Source: Bacillus sp. SB49 | Lineage (GTDB): Bacteria > Bacillota > Bacilli > Bacillales > Halobacillaceae | NCBI RefSeq assembly: GCF_000469135.2 | Contig: NZ_CP048117.1 | Coordinates: forward strand, 3,199,501 to 3,263,500 | Reading direction: 5' to 3' | Length of the DNA: 64,000 nt | Shown here: one piece after another, positions 42,273-51,092 of the stretch | Layout of the letters: every line of letters starts with the position of its first letter | Numbering within the stretch: the first letter of the stretch is position 1 | Notes under the pieces: generated by a model | What the model was told of the DNA's origin: nothing | Database searches by the model: none | The model's input: the letters and a program-made list of their open reading frames with translations, nothing else | Program-made: the position numbers and the translations under genes

Positions 42273-43169
42273 TTACGTCAGTATATTGAGAACGATCGGG
42301 ATAGTGACGACGCTTAGGAGCGTGGTCATGAGCGTGATGCTTGAGACGAGTTCAGGCTTCGAATCGAACTGGACGGCATACATCGTCGTCGTAGCCGCAG
42401 AAGGCATGGCTGCCGATACGATCAGCACGTTCGCCATCAGATCCCCCATTGGCAGGATCACCGTCAGCGCCCAGGCGATAAGCGGGGAGACAAGCAGCCG
42501 GACCGAAACCGCATAGGAAACTTTGTCCCAGGCCAGGTTCTTCACGGTGATGTTGGCAAGCTGCATCCCGAGCAGGATCATGACGGTCGGAATCTGGGCG
42601 TTCCCGACGAGCTCGATGCTCGACATGATATTATCGGAAATCGAAAGCGGCGTATATTTGAACACGAGTGCGAGCCAGATCGCATGCGTCGGCGGCATTT
42701 TGGCCACCTGCTTCAAAGCCATCGTAATGCCGGCTGTTCCCTTTGCTGCGTAATAGACGCCGAAGAAATTCATGACGATCTGCTGAAGCACCATGAACGA
42801 GACGGAATAAACGAAGCCCTGCTCTCCGAAGGCGAACAGGACAATCGGCGCCCCGTAATTCCCGGCGTTCATAAAGGCCGTGGATAAAATCAGTCCGCTT
42901 TCCGTCGGTGTATCGTAGCGGAGCACCTTTGCCCCGATTTTGTTGACAGCGAGGATGGCGATCAACAGAAACACCGAGAAAAGGACCATCAGGAAGTAAT
43001 TGCGGTCAAACGTCGCTTCGTAGAACGTCTTGAAGACGAGGCACGGAAGCATGATATAGAGAGCGACCGTCGAAATCGACTTGATTTCGAGGCGCAGTAC
43101 TTTTTGTAGGACGAACCCGGTACAGAAGATCAGTACGACAGGAAGTACTACCTGAAAGAAAATTGCCAT
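42273..43169 (-). CDS. AEC-family permease
   Basis: A 298-residue member of the auxin-efflux-carrier family with about ten helices. Marks of the family are FMNAGNYGAPI on the first half and SAAMPSAATTTMYAVQF on the second, the two re-entrant or unwound helices. Bacterial members carry malate, lactate or other small organic acids out or in; the substrate is not readable. It stands alone and is divergent from gntK. Confidence 0.85.
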   Translation of the reverse strand: MAIFFQVVLPVVLIFCTGFVLQKVLRLEIKSISTVALYIMLPCLVFKTFYEATFDRNYFLMVLFSVFLLIAILAVNKIGAKVLRYDTPTESGLILSTAFMNAGNYGAPIVLFAFGEQGFVYSVSFMVLQQIVMNFFGVYYAAKGTAGITMALKQVAKMPPTHAIWLALVFKYTPLSISDNIMSSIELVGNAQIPTVMILLGMQLANITVKNLAWDKVSYAVSVRLLVSPLIAWALTVILPMGDLMANVLIVSAAMPSAATTTMYAVQFDSKPELVSSITLMTTLLSVVTIPIVLNILT

Positions 43170-43279
43170 TATATAACCACCCTGTCTGTTAAATACTAGA
43201 ACTCTACTAGTTTATCAGAAATATCGGCCCTTGTTAGCTTCGGGATGAGGAAAATTTCTTGCTCCCTATGAATTGGAAA

Positions 43280-43293
43280 TGTTATCGTTTACA
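43280..43293 (+). promoter_or_regulatory. cre-like site upstream of gntK
   Basis: TGTTATCGTTTACA matches the CcpA consensus at 12 of 14 positions. It is about 50 bases upstream of the gntK ATG and would fit catabolite repression of gluconate use. Confidence 0.4.
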
Positions 43294-43343
43294 ATAGATG
43301 ATAGAGTTATTGAAATCGTTCTCATATAGAAAGGAAGTCAGAA

Positions 43344-44831
43344 ATGAATTACGTCATAGGCTTAGATTTAGGTACGACAAGCAGCAAATCCGTCGTGTTC
43401 GAGGAAAATGGACACGTCGTCGCAGAGCATGAAGTTGCATACCCGCTCCATCACCCGCAGGTCGGCTATGCCGAACAGGACCCGCTTGTGATCGAAAAGG
43501 CAGCGCTGGAATCGATCCGTCTCAGCGTCGCCGGACTCGATGCCGATAAGATCGTCGGTGTCGGTCTCTCCTCGGCTATGCATTCCCTGATCTGTACCGA
43601 TGAAAGCGGAGCTCCCTTGTCGCCTTCCATCATCTGGGCGGACGCCCGCAGCTCGGAACAGGCGTCACACCTGAAGGAAGAACATCCCGACGTCTATTTG
43701 CGGACAGGCACGCCGCTTCACCCGATGTCTCCGCTCTCCAAGCTTGTTTGGATGAAGGAGAACGGGTATGAACCGTGTGGACAGGCCGCTTATTATATTT
43801 CTGTGAAGGAATTCCTGCTTTACCGCTGGTTCGGCGAGAAAGTCGTCGATTACTCGGTCGCCGCTGCGACAGGCCTTTATAACATCCACAGCAACGAATG
43901 GGATGAGGAGACACTTGCAATCGCCGGCATCAGCGAAGAACAGCTCTTCTCCCCGGTGCCGCCGACCTACACGATGGAAGGCATGGATGCAGCCATCGCA
44001 GAGAAAGCAGGCTTGAAGTCCTCCACCCCGTTCGTCATCGGCGGAAGCGACGGTCCGCTTGCCAATCTCGGTATCGGCGCCATCCAGCCGGGAGAAACAG
44101 CCATCACAATCGGTACAAGCGGTGCGATCCGCCAGTTCTCGAAGGAGCCGCTTCTTGACGAAAAACAGGAGATCTTCTCCTACCGTTTCTCTGATGACCT
44201 TTGGATTACAGGCGGTCCTTCCAACAACGGCGGCCTCGTTCTTCAATGGGTCCAGCGCCTGTTCGAAAACAAAGGTGAAGAAATGTCGATCGAAGAGCTG
44301 ACGGAGCTTGCCGGTTCGGTCGCCCCGGGTGCAGACAACCTGCTGTTCCTGCCTTACCTGAACGGAGAACGCGCTCCATTTTGGCAGGCGGAAGCGAAAG
44401 GATCCTTCATCGGTCTGACGCCGAACCACCGCAAAGAGCACATGACCCGTGCCGCTATGGAAGGAGTACTCTTCTCGGTGCTGCACATCGCAAGTGCCCT
44501 CGAGCGCCTTGGAAACAGTCACGACCGCATCTTTGCAAGCGGAGGATTCGCCCGCTCGCCGTTATGGGTGCAGATGGTCGCCGATATGTTCAACAAACGA
44601 ATCGACATTCCCGTCAGTCACCAAAGCTCTGCTTGGGGTGCTGCCTGGGTCGCTCTCTATGCCCTGGGGCTTACGGACAGCTTGGAGGCAATCAAGGATT
44701 CCATTCCGATGCAGGAGCACTATACGCCCGATCCCGAACGTCATGAGACATACAAGAAACTCTTCGACGTCTACCAATCGGTCTCCGGTAAGCTGCAGGA
44801 CGACTTCTTCCGTCTTCACCAGCTGTCATAA
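43344..44831 (+). CDS. gntK: Gluconokinase (FGGY family)
   Basis: A 495-residue sugar kinase. The phosphate loop GLDLGTTSSKSVVF, the substrate segment GLSSAMHSL and the WADARS motif are typical of gluconokinase; GTSGAIRQF is the second phosphate loop. It phosphorylates gluconate to 6-phosphogluconate, the substrate of gnd elsewhere in the window. No GntR or GntP gene is adjacent, so uptake must come from another locus. AAAGGA precedes the ATG. Confidence 0.92.
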   Translation: MNYVIGLDLGTTSSKSVVFEENGHVVAEHEVAYPLHHPQVGYAEQDPLVIEKAALESIRLSVAGLDADKIVGVGLSSAMHSLICTDESGAPLSPSIIWADARSSEQASHLKEEHPDVYLRTGTPLHPMSPLSKLVWMKENGYEPCGQAAYYISVKEFLLYRWFGEKVVDYSVAAATGLYNIHSNEWDEETLAIAGISEEQLFSPVPPTYTMEGMDAAIAEKAGLKSSTPFVIGGSDGPLANLGIGAIQPGETAITIGTSGAIRQFSKEPLLDEKQEIFSYRFSDDLWITGGPSNNGGLVLQWVQRLFENKGEEMSIEELTELAGSVAPGADNLLFLPYLNGERAPFWQAEAKGSFIGLTPNHRKEHMTRAAMEGVLFSVLHIASALERLGNSHDRIFASGGFARSPLWVQMVADMFNKRIDIPVSHQSSAWGAAWVALYALGLTDSLEAIKDSIPMQEHYTPDPERHETYKKLFDVYQSVSGKLQDDFFRLHQLS

Positions 44832-44877
44832 ATGATAAATCCCCGCTCAGGATTCCCGAGCGGGGATTTATCATTTT
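44831..44877. terminator. Bidirectional terminator between gntK and the BCCT gene
   Basis: An 18-bp stem AATGATAAATCCCCGCTC with its complement around 9 bases; A- and T-runs on both flanks serve both convergent genes. Confidence 0.92.
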
Positions 44878-44922
44878 AAGCCTTCATCCGAGATACGAGG
44901 CTAATAACCTCCAAACGCCCTT

Positions 44923-46500
44923 TTATCCGTTCACTCTCTGTTTCCTGGCTGCTTCCTGATGGTCCTGTTTATGGACGTTATACATCCACGCCTTATCTTC
45001 GTCCATCATCCGCTTCGCTGCATAAACGAGCAGGAACTGGACAAGAATGATCGGCAGCCCCATCAACCCCGACACGACGTTCAGCGGAGCGAGGCCGCCG
45101 ACACGCATCAGGATGAGAGCGAAGACGGTGATAATAGCTGCGATAAGGATACGCAGGACCCGCGGCGGTTCGAACCGGCTCATATCACGGGTACTTGTAT
45201 AAGCAGCAACCGTGTACGTCGTCGAATCGAGCGTTGTCGTCAGGAAAATAAGGGCGACGATCATAAAGATAACGATTGCGATATTTCCAAACGGCAGCGT
45301 TGCCAAAATATCCGGAATGGCAGCCATCCGGTCCTTTTCTTCAACAAGCTCAAGCACAGACAGATCACCGGATAAATAGCGGTGCACGCCTAAGCCGCCG
45401 AGAACCCCCGTAGCGACCCATGAAAGGGCTGTCGGTGCCAAAAGGTAGGTAAGGATCATTTCCTTGATCGTCCTCCCCCTCGAAATCTTCGCTGCAAACA
45501 CGCTGTGCAGCATAGCCCATGTCGCACTGTAGGCGAACCAGAAGACCGTGTTGCTCTGGATATGGGAGGCACCGCCCTGATGGACCGAGTCAGTATTCAG
45601 AGACAGGTTCAAATAGTTGGAAACGAGGAAAGAGACACTGTCCGAGAAATAATTCAGGATGAACACTCCAGGCCCGGCAACCAGAACGAAGACCGCAAAG
45701 ATTCCGGCAAGGTACATGTTCCACGTACTGAGTCGTTTGATCCCTTTTTCAACACCTAAATATGCACTTAAGGAAAACAAAAAGACCCAGATGATCGTAA
45801 CGATCAGCGTCAGCGTAAAGGTGACGGGAATGTTCAATAAATGAGATAAATTCTGTGTTATGATCGGTGCTCCCAACCCGAGTGTCACCGCGGCGCCGGC
45901 AAGGATGCTGACCAGAAACAGCATATCGAGGAGCTTACCGCCGATGCCTTCTGTGAAGCGGTCTCCAAACAGGGAGCGGCACGCTTCTGATATCCGCAGG
46001 AGCGGCCGTTTTTTTACATGCAGGATATACCCCATCGCCGGGGCAATCATGACGAAGATCGCAAACACTTGGAAGCCCCAGAGGAACATGCTGTAGGCGT
46101 TTCCCCACAACAGGGATTCCGGTGAACCGGCCTCCACTCCTGCCGGCGGATCGTTCGCAACCGACGTCCACTGCAGCATTCCCGTCCGCATGATCGTCGA
46201 GCCCACCCCCATGGCAATCAGGATGGCTGCATAAGAAAACAGCGATAATCGCGGCTTTTCCTGCGGGTCACCGAGGACGACCTTCCCATACTTGGAGAAG
46301 GAAAAATAAAGCGCCGCCCCCGTTATCAGGATTCCGTACCACAAGTACCCCCAGCCGAACATATTTACTATGTAATCAAAAACAGCGTTTAACCATTTCA
46401 GTGACTCTTCTTCAAAGAGGACGAATGGAACACTGACCGCCGCCATCATAAGAAGCGACGGCACAAAAATCTTATAATCCACCAATCTCTTGCTTTTCAT
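44923..46500 (-). CDS. BCCT-family transporter with an atypical Trp box
   Basis: A 525-residue carrier with about twelve helices of the betaine/choline/carnitine family. ISRGRTIKEM and STRDM-like ends of the family are present. The helix-8 Trp box of betaine carriers, rich in W and Y, reads here FWFAYSATWAMLHSVFAAKI; most aromatic positions are changed to small residues. The substrate is therefore unlikely to be a quaternary ammonium bound in the normal way. Single gene, no osmotic-stress partner next to it. AGGAGG-type site before the ATG (AGGAGGATTCG). Confidence 0.8.
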   Translation of the reverse strand: MKSKRLVDYKIFVPSLLMMAAVSVPFVLFEEESLKWLNAVFDYIVNMFGWGYLWYGILITGAALYFSFSKYGKVVLGDPQEKPRLSLFSYAAILIAMGVGSTIMRTGMLQWTSVANDPPAGVEAGSPESLLWGNAYSMFLWGFQVFAIFVMIAPAMGYILHVKKRPLLRISEACRSLFGDRFTEGIGGKLLDMLFLVSILAGAAVTLGLGAPIITQNLSHLLNIPVTFTLTLIVTIIWVFLFSLSAYLGVEKGIKRLSTWNMYLAGIFAVFVLVAGPGVFILNYFSDSVSFLVSNYLNLSLNTDSVHQGGASHIQSNTVFWFAYSATWAMLHSVFAAKISRGRTIKEMILTYLLAPTALSWVATGVLGGLGVHRYLSGDLSVLELVEEKDRMAAIPDILATLPFGNIAIVIFMIVALIFLTTTLDSTTYTVAAYTSTRDMSRFEPPRVLRILIAAIITVFALILMRVGGLAPLNVVSGLMGLPIILVQFLLVYAAKRMMDEDKAWMYNVHKQDHQEAARKQRVNG

Positions 46501-46697
46501 CGAATCCTCCTAATCTTATTCCCCTTTTTTCTTAACGGGTCTACTCCCCTCTACCCGCTGATAAATATGCTATAACGGAATAATAAAAAGGTTTTTTACT
46601 ATTTTTTTGCCGAAGGATCCTTATATGAATTTTTTTTACGAACAGCCCATGTTCAATCTGTAATGGAACATTCTTATTGTTTTTTTAGTGTCAAAAA

Positions 46698-47039
46698 GTG
46701 GTACATGAAACAGTAATCAAAAACATCGGAAGAGAAGATGTGGAATATGTCGCCATTGGGACAAAAGTATCTACTTCCAATGAAGATATTTCATTCACCC
46801 GTGAACATTTATCATTAGCCACAAATACAGGAGAGGAAATAAGCTCTCCAAATGCTTTTATGAGTGATGGTCTAAACAAAGATGTACTCGGTGAAAATGA
46901 GTTAATTAGAGTCTTCACATTCTTCCTGGAAGAATCAGATGTTGATGATATTAATGAATTAACCCTCCATATCCAAGCTCCCCAAAATAGTGATGAAGAA
47001 CCTCTGGGAGAAGATATAGATGTGGATATTACTTTCTAG
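46698..47039 (+). pseudogene. Truncated secreted-type protein, N-terminus missing
   Basis: A 113-codon frame that starts at a GTG without a ribosome site, with an in-frame stop a few codons upstream. The chain begins inside a beta-strand (VIKNIGREDVEYVAI) and looks like the C-terminal Ig-like half of a DUF4352-type lipoprotein. A signal peptide and first half would be expected but are absent. The sequence is much more AT-rich than its neighbours. I favour a remnant of a larger gene, though a short expressed protein is possible. Confidence 0.4.
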
Positions 47040-47052
47040 GTAGGTGAATGTC

Positions 47053-47219
47053 ATGGAAGCCACCCTCTTTTATTCTGCCATTATCCTAATTCCTTCTTTT
47101 CTAATTTTTTTAGCTATAAAAAGGATTACGCTAAAATAATGGATCAAAATGAAAAAAGAATGGAATTACAAAATGAAATACTTAAGGAATTGAGAGAAAT
47201 CAAAAACAAGCTTGGTTAA
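47053..47219 (+). pseudogene. Frameshifted small membrane/coiled-coil protein
   Basis: Two frames follow one another: a 28-codon frame from ATG 47053 encoding one hydrophobic helix (FYSAIILIPSFLIFLAI), and a 26-codon frame ending 47219 with MELQNEILKELREIKNK, an amphipathic coil. They join exactly if one A is added to the five-A run near 47118-47122, giving a single 55-residue protein with a helix, KKDYAKIMDQ and a coiled coil, a common small Bacillaceae layout. The stop of the first and ATG of the second share TAATG, so coupled translation is also possible. Confidence 0.5.
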
Positions 47220-47252
47220 AAGAGTGCTTTACTTAATTGGACTCTCAAAGTC

Positions 47253-47290
47253 AAAAAGCCGGCTCCCTTGATGTAAGAGGACCGGCTTTT
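47253..47290. terminator. Bidirectional terminator
   Basis: AAAAAGCCGG pairs with CCGGCTTTT around an internal part; A- and T-rich sides. It lies between the frameshifted gene and the lipoprotein nuclease. Confidence 0.75.
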
Positions 47291-47313
47291 AAATACTTAC
47301 TATAATTTAATTA

Positions 47314-48210
47314 TTATTCTCCAACCATCCCATCCCCATCATTATCTCTCATGTACGGATACAACCAATGATCGTCCGTGATCGGCATGCTGAAACCGGC
47401 GTCTTTCGCTTCTTGAATGGTTACTTGACCATTGCCGTTCGTATCAATGCTCGAAACATCCCCTTCTTCCATGGAACGAGAACTGTCCTCCGCATTCGAA
47501 GGTTCGCTGTCCCCTGTTAAACCCAACGACTCATTGACTTCATCCGGGTTGACATTTTCGAAAGTGTCTACAACCTCGCTGCCGTTTATCGTGTAAGTAT
47601 ATTGATACTCGGAAGGGATCTGCGTTTCCGTATCCGGGTACGAAATCACGGCTTCAAAGTTAGTTGCGCCTCCGGCTTTGCTTATCATATTCTCCATGTA
47701 CGATTGGTCGCCATGACGGTTCAGCGTACTTTCCTGAGGGGTAATATTATAAGCATTAGACACCCCTCCCAAAGAGTCTGCAATAACATGACCTTCGTCT
47801 AACACATCACTTTCGACACCTGGTACTTTCGCTTCGTCCGAAAAATATCTACCACTGGATAAGACAGGTTCTTTGTCATCATCCTGGAGAATAATTTCAT
47901 CCGCAACGACTCTTATTAATTGACCATGCTCATTCGTAAATGCCCAGTACTCTCTGTCACCAAACCCTATGTCTACGACAACATTTGATTCCCTTTCCCC
48001 GCTTAGATCACCGCCGTCCACCTCAAGGAGTTCGTATCCTTCAAACGGTGCATCATTCGTTTCGGACGTATCTTGATCAACAACCGCCGAGGCCGTTTCT
48101 TCCTGCTGATCCGTCCCTTCCTCTTTCATAGATGTATCTTCAACATTCGCACATCCAGTGATAAAGAAAAACAGGAAAAGTACGATAAAAAACTTTGCTT
48201 TCTCTTTCAT
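47314..48210 (-). CDS. Lipoprotein with NucA/EndA-type nuclease domain and Ca-binding tail
   Basis: A 298-residue lipoprotein (lipobox ITGC). Residues about 60-220 resemble the non-specific DNA/RNA endonuclease family used for DNA entry: EGHVIADSLGGVSNAYNITPQ corresponds to the DRGHLIADxFGG...NxxPQ active site, with the catalytic His. An acidic linker follows, then an EF-hand-like pair, DTNGNGQVTIQEA and DNDGDGMVGE, the latter as in excalibur domains. A role in degrading or taking up extracellular DNA is inferred. AT-rich neighbours suggest it may be accessory. Confidence 0.75.
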   Translation of the reverse strand: MKEKAKFFIVLFLFFFITGCANVEDTSMKEEGTDQQEETASAVVDQDTSETNDAPFEGYELLEVDGGDLSGERESNVVVDIGFGDREYWAFTNEHGQLIRVVADEIILQDDDKEPVLSSGRYFSDEAKVPGVESDVLDEGHVIADSLGGVSNAYNITPQESTLNRHGDQSYMENMISKAGGATNFEAVISYPDTETQIPSEYQYTYTINGSEVVDTFENVNPDEVNESLGLTGDSEPSNAEDSSRSMEEGDVSSIDTNGNGQVTIQEAKDAGFSMPITDDHWLYPYMRDNDGDGMVGE

Positions 48211-48503
48211 TTCAGACCCTCCTATTTAAGTTTTTTTGCAATAGACGCCCGCCCTTGTTAAACAAACAGCTGATTGCAGATTAGAAAACAAGATCAAGTG
48301 CTTATAAGACTTGTTTCCTTGTGCCCGTTCTTTTTACATTATGTATTCCTCTTACTAATCGAATGGCCCTTTTACATAGTGAACCCTAACATAAGAAAAA
48401 GCAACGTTCCCCATTTTTCTGTCAGCGATGCCCGTTCCATTAAACAGACGAACAACACGCCGCCGGCTGATACTTCCAAGCACGAACATTCGAATTCACA
48501 GCA

Positions 48504-48655
48504 CTCCTCTCATCCAGCCGGGGATTGGAGGGCAGGGCGGAGACTCCTGCGGGAACAGCGAGACTGGAGAGACCCCGGAAGAGCGGAGCTCTGATGAGGC
48601 TCGCCGTCCGCCCGCGGAAAGCGCAGCCCTGCACGGAAATCCCCGGCGGCAGCCC
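48504..48655 (+). repeat. Dispersed GC-rich structured element, copy 10 (type A)
   Basis: Near-consensus: CCTCTCATCCAGCCGGGGATT, GGAGGGCAGGGCGGAGACTCC, GAGAGACCCCGGAAGAGC, GATGAGGCTCGCCGTCCGCCC, GGAAAGCGCAGCCCTGC and a CGGAAATCCCCGGC end. The arms GCCGGGGATT and AATCCCCGGC pair over ten bases. It lies between the nuclease and the symporter operon. Confidence 0.92.
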
Positions 48656-48664
48656 GTGCACCTC

Positions 48665-48695
48665 AAAAAGCCGGTTCCCTTTTCAGGAAACCGGC
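48665..48695 (-). terminator. Terminator of the symporter operon
   Basis: On the minus strand GCCGGTTTCC pairs with GGGAACCGGC and is followed by TTTTTGAGG; it lies 20 bases after the symporter stop. Confidence 0.8.
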
Positions 48696-48715
48696 CGGCA
48701 AAAGACCTCCAGGGA

Positions 48716-50374
48716 TCACTTCACATTTTTCATCCAAAACTCTCCATCTTTATATTCGATCTGCTCCGGATACCTAAGGTCCGTCACCTCATCCTGCGTC
48801 TCCTGGGACGGCGCTTTCGTCAGGAGCGATACCGTGATGTTGGCAACGATGGCAGCAATCGCCCCGAACACGCCCGCCCCCGTATCAATGATCCCGAGAA
48901 TCGTAAACCCACCGTATTTAGCAGCAAAGATGTAGCCGAGTGTGACAGATAAGCCGACGAGCATCCCCGCGATGACGCCAGGTCCGTTCGAACGCCGCCA
49001 CCAGACACCAAGCAGCAGTGCCGGGAAGAACGATCCCGAAGCGAGTGCAAACGCCCAGGCGACAATCTGCGTAATCGCACCAGGCGGATTGAGCGCAATC
49101 AGCCCAGCAGCAACGGTAGCAAGCACGATGGACAAACGCCCGACGAACAGGCGGCGCGCTTCCGAGGCCTTCGGATTGATGGAACGATAGTAGATGTCAT
49201 GCGACAAGGCAGCCGAAATCGCGATCATCAGCCCGCCCGCCGTTGATAAGGCAGCAGCCATCGCACCGGCAGCCATGAGACCGATCACGAAGATACCCAG
49301 GTCGGCGATCTCCGGAGTCGCCATGACGACGATGTCATTGCTGATGACGAGTTCCGACCATTGCAGAATCCCGTCGCCGTTCGTATCGGCAAGCGACAAC
49401 CGCCCCGTATCGACCCACGGCTGTGTCCACGCCGGCAGGTTGTTAAGGGAAGAGCCGGCGACCTCGGTCATCAGGATGAACCGGGAGAAAGCCGCATAAG
49501 CAGGAGCAGACAAATAAAGAAGACCGATGAACAACAGCGCCCACGCCCCGCTCCAGCGGGCAGCCTTCATCGTCGCTACAGTATAGAAACGGACGATGAC
49601 GTGTGGAAGCCCGGCCGTCCCTGCCATCAATGTGAACATGAGAGCGAGGAACTGCCATTTCGTCGCCTCTGTAAACGGCACGATATATTCCGAGATACCG
49701 AGCTGCTGGTCGAGGGTCCGCATCTCTTCGATGACGCCTCCATAAGACAACCACGGCAGCGGATTCTGAGTCAGCTGCAGCGACATGAAGATGACCGGGA
49801 TCAAATAGGCAACAATGAGCACCAAATATTGAGCGACCTGGGTCCAGGTGATGCCTTTCATTCCACCGAGCGCCGAGTAAAAGGCGATAAGCACGACCCC
49901 GATCAGCGTACCGATGACCGTGTTCACCTCAAGCAGACGCCCGATGACGACACCGGATCCGGACAGCTGGCCGATCGAGTAGGTAAAGCTGATAATGATC
50001 GTCGCAACCGCTGCAATCAGGCGGGCCGCATTGCTTTTATAACGGTCGCCGATGAATTCCGGCACCGTGTAACGCCCGTACTTCCTGAGCTGCGGTGCGA
50101 GCAGGAAGGTGAGCAGCAGATACCCGCCTGTCCAGCCCATGATATAAGCAAGTCCGTCATAGCCGAGGATCATGACCGTCCCCGCCATACCGATGAAGGA
50201 GGCGGCGCTCATCCAGTCTGCGCCGATCGCCATTCCGTTGAAAACAGGCGGCACCCCTCTTCCCGCTACATAGAAATCCGACGTCTGTCTGGCCTTGTTA
50301 TAGAGGGCGATTCCTATGTATAAGGCGAAGGTCCCTCCGATCAGTGCAAGTGAAACGAGAAATTGTGCATCCAT
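48716..50374 (-). CDS. Sodium:solute symporter, ActP/VC_2705-like, large subunit
   Basis: A 552-residue permease of the SSS family with about thirteen helices: GRGVPPVFNGMAIGADWMSAASFIG at the first sodium-site region and MAAALSTAGGLMIAIS further on. An external loop near residues 330-342 contains an EF-hand-like DTNGDGILQWSE, a feature of the VC_2705-type branch. These carry acetate or related short-chain acids. It follows a DUF4212 subunit by 15 bases with AGGGGGA before the ATG. The operon has a cre site, which fits use of overflow acetate when sugar is exhausted. Confidence 0.88.
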   Translation of the reverse strand: MDAQFLVSLALIGGTFALYIGIALYNKARQTSDFYVAGRGVPPVFNGMAIGADWMSAASFIGMAGTVMILGYDGLAYIMGWTGGYLLLTFLLAPQLRKYGRYTVPEFIGDRYKSNAARLIAAVATIIISFTYSIGQLSGSGVVIGRLLEVNTVIGTLIGVVLIAFYSALGGMKGITWTQVAQYLVLIVAYLIPVIFMSLQLTQNPLPWLSYGGVIEEMRTLDQQLGISEYIVPFTEATKWQFLALMFTLMAGTAGLPHVIVRFYTVATMKAARWSGAWALLFIGLLYLSAPAYAAFSRFILMTEVAGSSLNNLPAWTQPWVDTGRLSLADTNGDGILQWSELVISNDIVVMATPEIADLGIFVIGLMAAGAMAAALSTAGGLMIAISAALSHDIYYRSINPKASEARRLFVGRLSIVLATVAAGLIALNPPGAITQIVAWAFALASGSFFPALLLGVWWRRSNGPGVIAGMLVGLSVTLGYIFAAKYGGFTILGIIDTGAGVFGAIAAIVANITVSLLTKAPSQETQDEVTDLRYPEQIEYKDGEFWMKNVK

Positions 50375-50389
50375 GTTCTTCCCCCTATC

Positions 50390-50686
50390 CTATTGGTTTG
50401 CGGCTTTATCTTTTTCTTCTACTGGCTGCTCGGTCAAGCCGAATTTCTTATCTACGGCATCACTGATTGCGGCATTGAAGAAAAGCAGGAGGATGAAGAC
50501 GAGCACTGCCCCCTGACTCCCCATGTAGTAGGGCAATGGGATCCCCATTATTTCAATCGACGAGAGACGTTCTGCAAAGAGGACAATGACAAACGAAGCG
50601 AGAACTCCGACCGCCAGGTAGATGCCGATCAAAGTCGTACGAAGACGAAAGTACGCCTTCGCCCGTGCTGGATCCATTTTCTTCAC
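50390..50686 (-). CDS. DUF4212 small subunit of a sodium/solute symporter
   Basis: About 98 residues, two membrane helices with FGxPLxYxMGxQG-like text (MGIPLPYYMGSQGAVLVF) typical of the DUF4212 symporter small subunit. I place the start at the GTG at 50686, behind AAGGAT; an ATG at 50710 is too close to its AGGGG. It is between a 61-residue membrane gene and the large subunit. This partnership is known for this symporter branch. Confidence 0.85.
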   Translation of the reverse strand: MKKMDPARAKAYFRLRTTLIGIYLAVGVLASFVIVLFAERLSSIEIMGIPLPYYMGSQGAVLVFILLLFFNAAISDAVDKKFGLTEQPVEEKDKAANQ

Positions 50687-50706
50687 TGTAATCCTTCCCT
50701 TCGGTT

Positions 50707-50892
50707 TCATCCCCTCAGGTCGAAGATGAATTGAATTGTTTCCCAAAACGGCATAGGCACCTGGATGATTTTGATAAGAGCAGTGGCGAGAACCCCGGCA
50801 AGCGGCAGCAAAAGGAATATCGGACGCTTTCTGCGGAGTGCGAGAACGACAGAAAGGATTGTCAGCAAACCGAGTACGATGGGAATGAGCAT
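50707..50892 (-). CDS. 61-residue membrane protein leading the symporter operon
   Basis: Two hydrophobic segments joined by RRKRP, starting MLIPIVLGLLTILSV. AAAGGAGG gives one of the strongest ribosome sites of the window. The stop overlaps the region just before the DUF4212 start, so the three genes are tightly coupled. I know no function; it may be a third subunit. Confidence 0.7.
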   Translation of the reverse strand: MLIPIVLGLLTILSVVLALRRKRPIFLLLPLAGVLATALIKIIQVPMPFWETIQFIFDLRG

Positions 50893-50905
50893 GGCACACC
50901 TCCTT

Positions 50906-50919
50906 TGTATACGCTTCCA
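50906..50919. promoter_or_regulatory. cre site of the symporter operon
   Basis: TGTATACGCTTCCA matches the CcpA consensus TGWAARCGYTWNCW at 13 of 14 positions. It lies just downstream of the promoter and only 14 bases before the first gene, so bound CcpA would act as a roadblock. Confidence 0.7.
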
Positions 50920-50966
50920 ATTAAGCGCACGAAAATAATTAGAAAATACTGAATATTACAACTGTC

Positions 50967-50995
50967 ATTATTATAGACCTTGGAATTATTGTCAA
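50967..50995 (-). promoter_or_regulatory. SigA-type promoter of the symporter operon
   Basis: On the minus strand TTGACA (50990-50995) is followed 17 bases later by AATAAT (50967-50972); a TATAAT also occurs at spacing 14. It is 75-100 bases upstream of the first gene. Confidence 0.6.
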
Positions 50996-51060
50996 CCGAT
51001 GGAAAAACATATCGTAAAATCAAGGACAATGACACGGGACATTTTACCCCTGTAAAAGGT

Positions 51061-51087
51061 AAAAGCCCCCGGGTCCGGGAGCTTTTT
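51061..51087 (-). terminator. Terminator of the M15 peptidase gene
   Basis: On the minus strand AAAAAGCTCCCGG pairs with CCGGGGGCTTTT; only the loop bases GAC are unpaired, with one bulge. Adjacent to the stop codon at 51093. Confidence 0.8.
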
Positions 51088-51092
51088 CTCGA

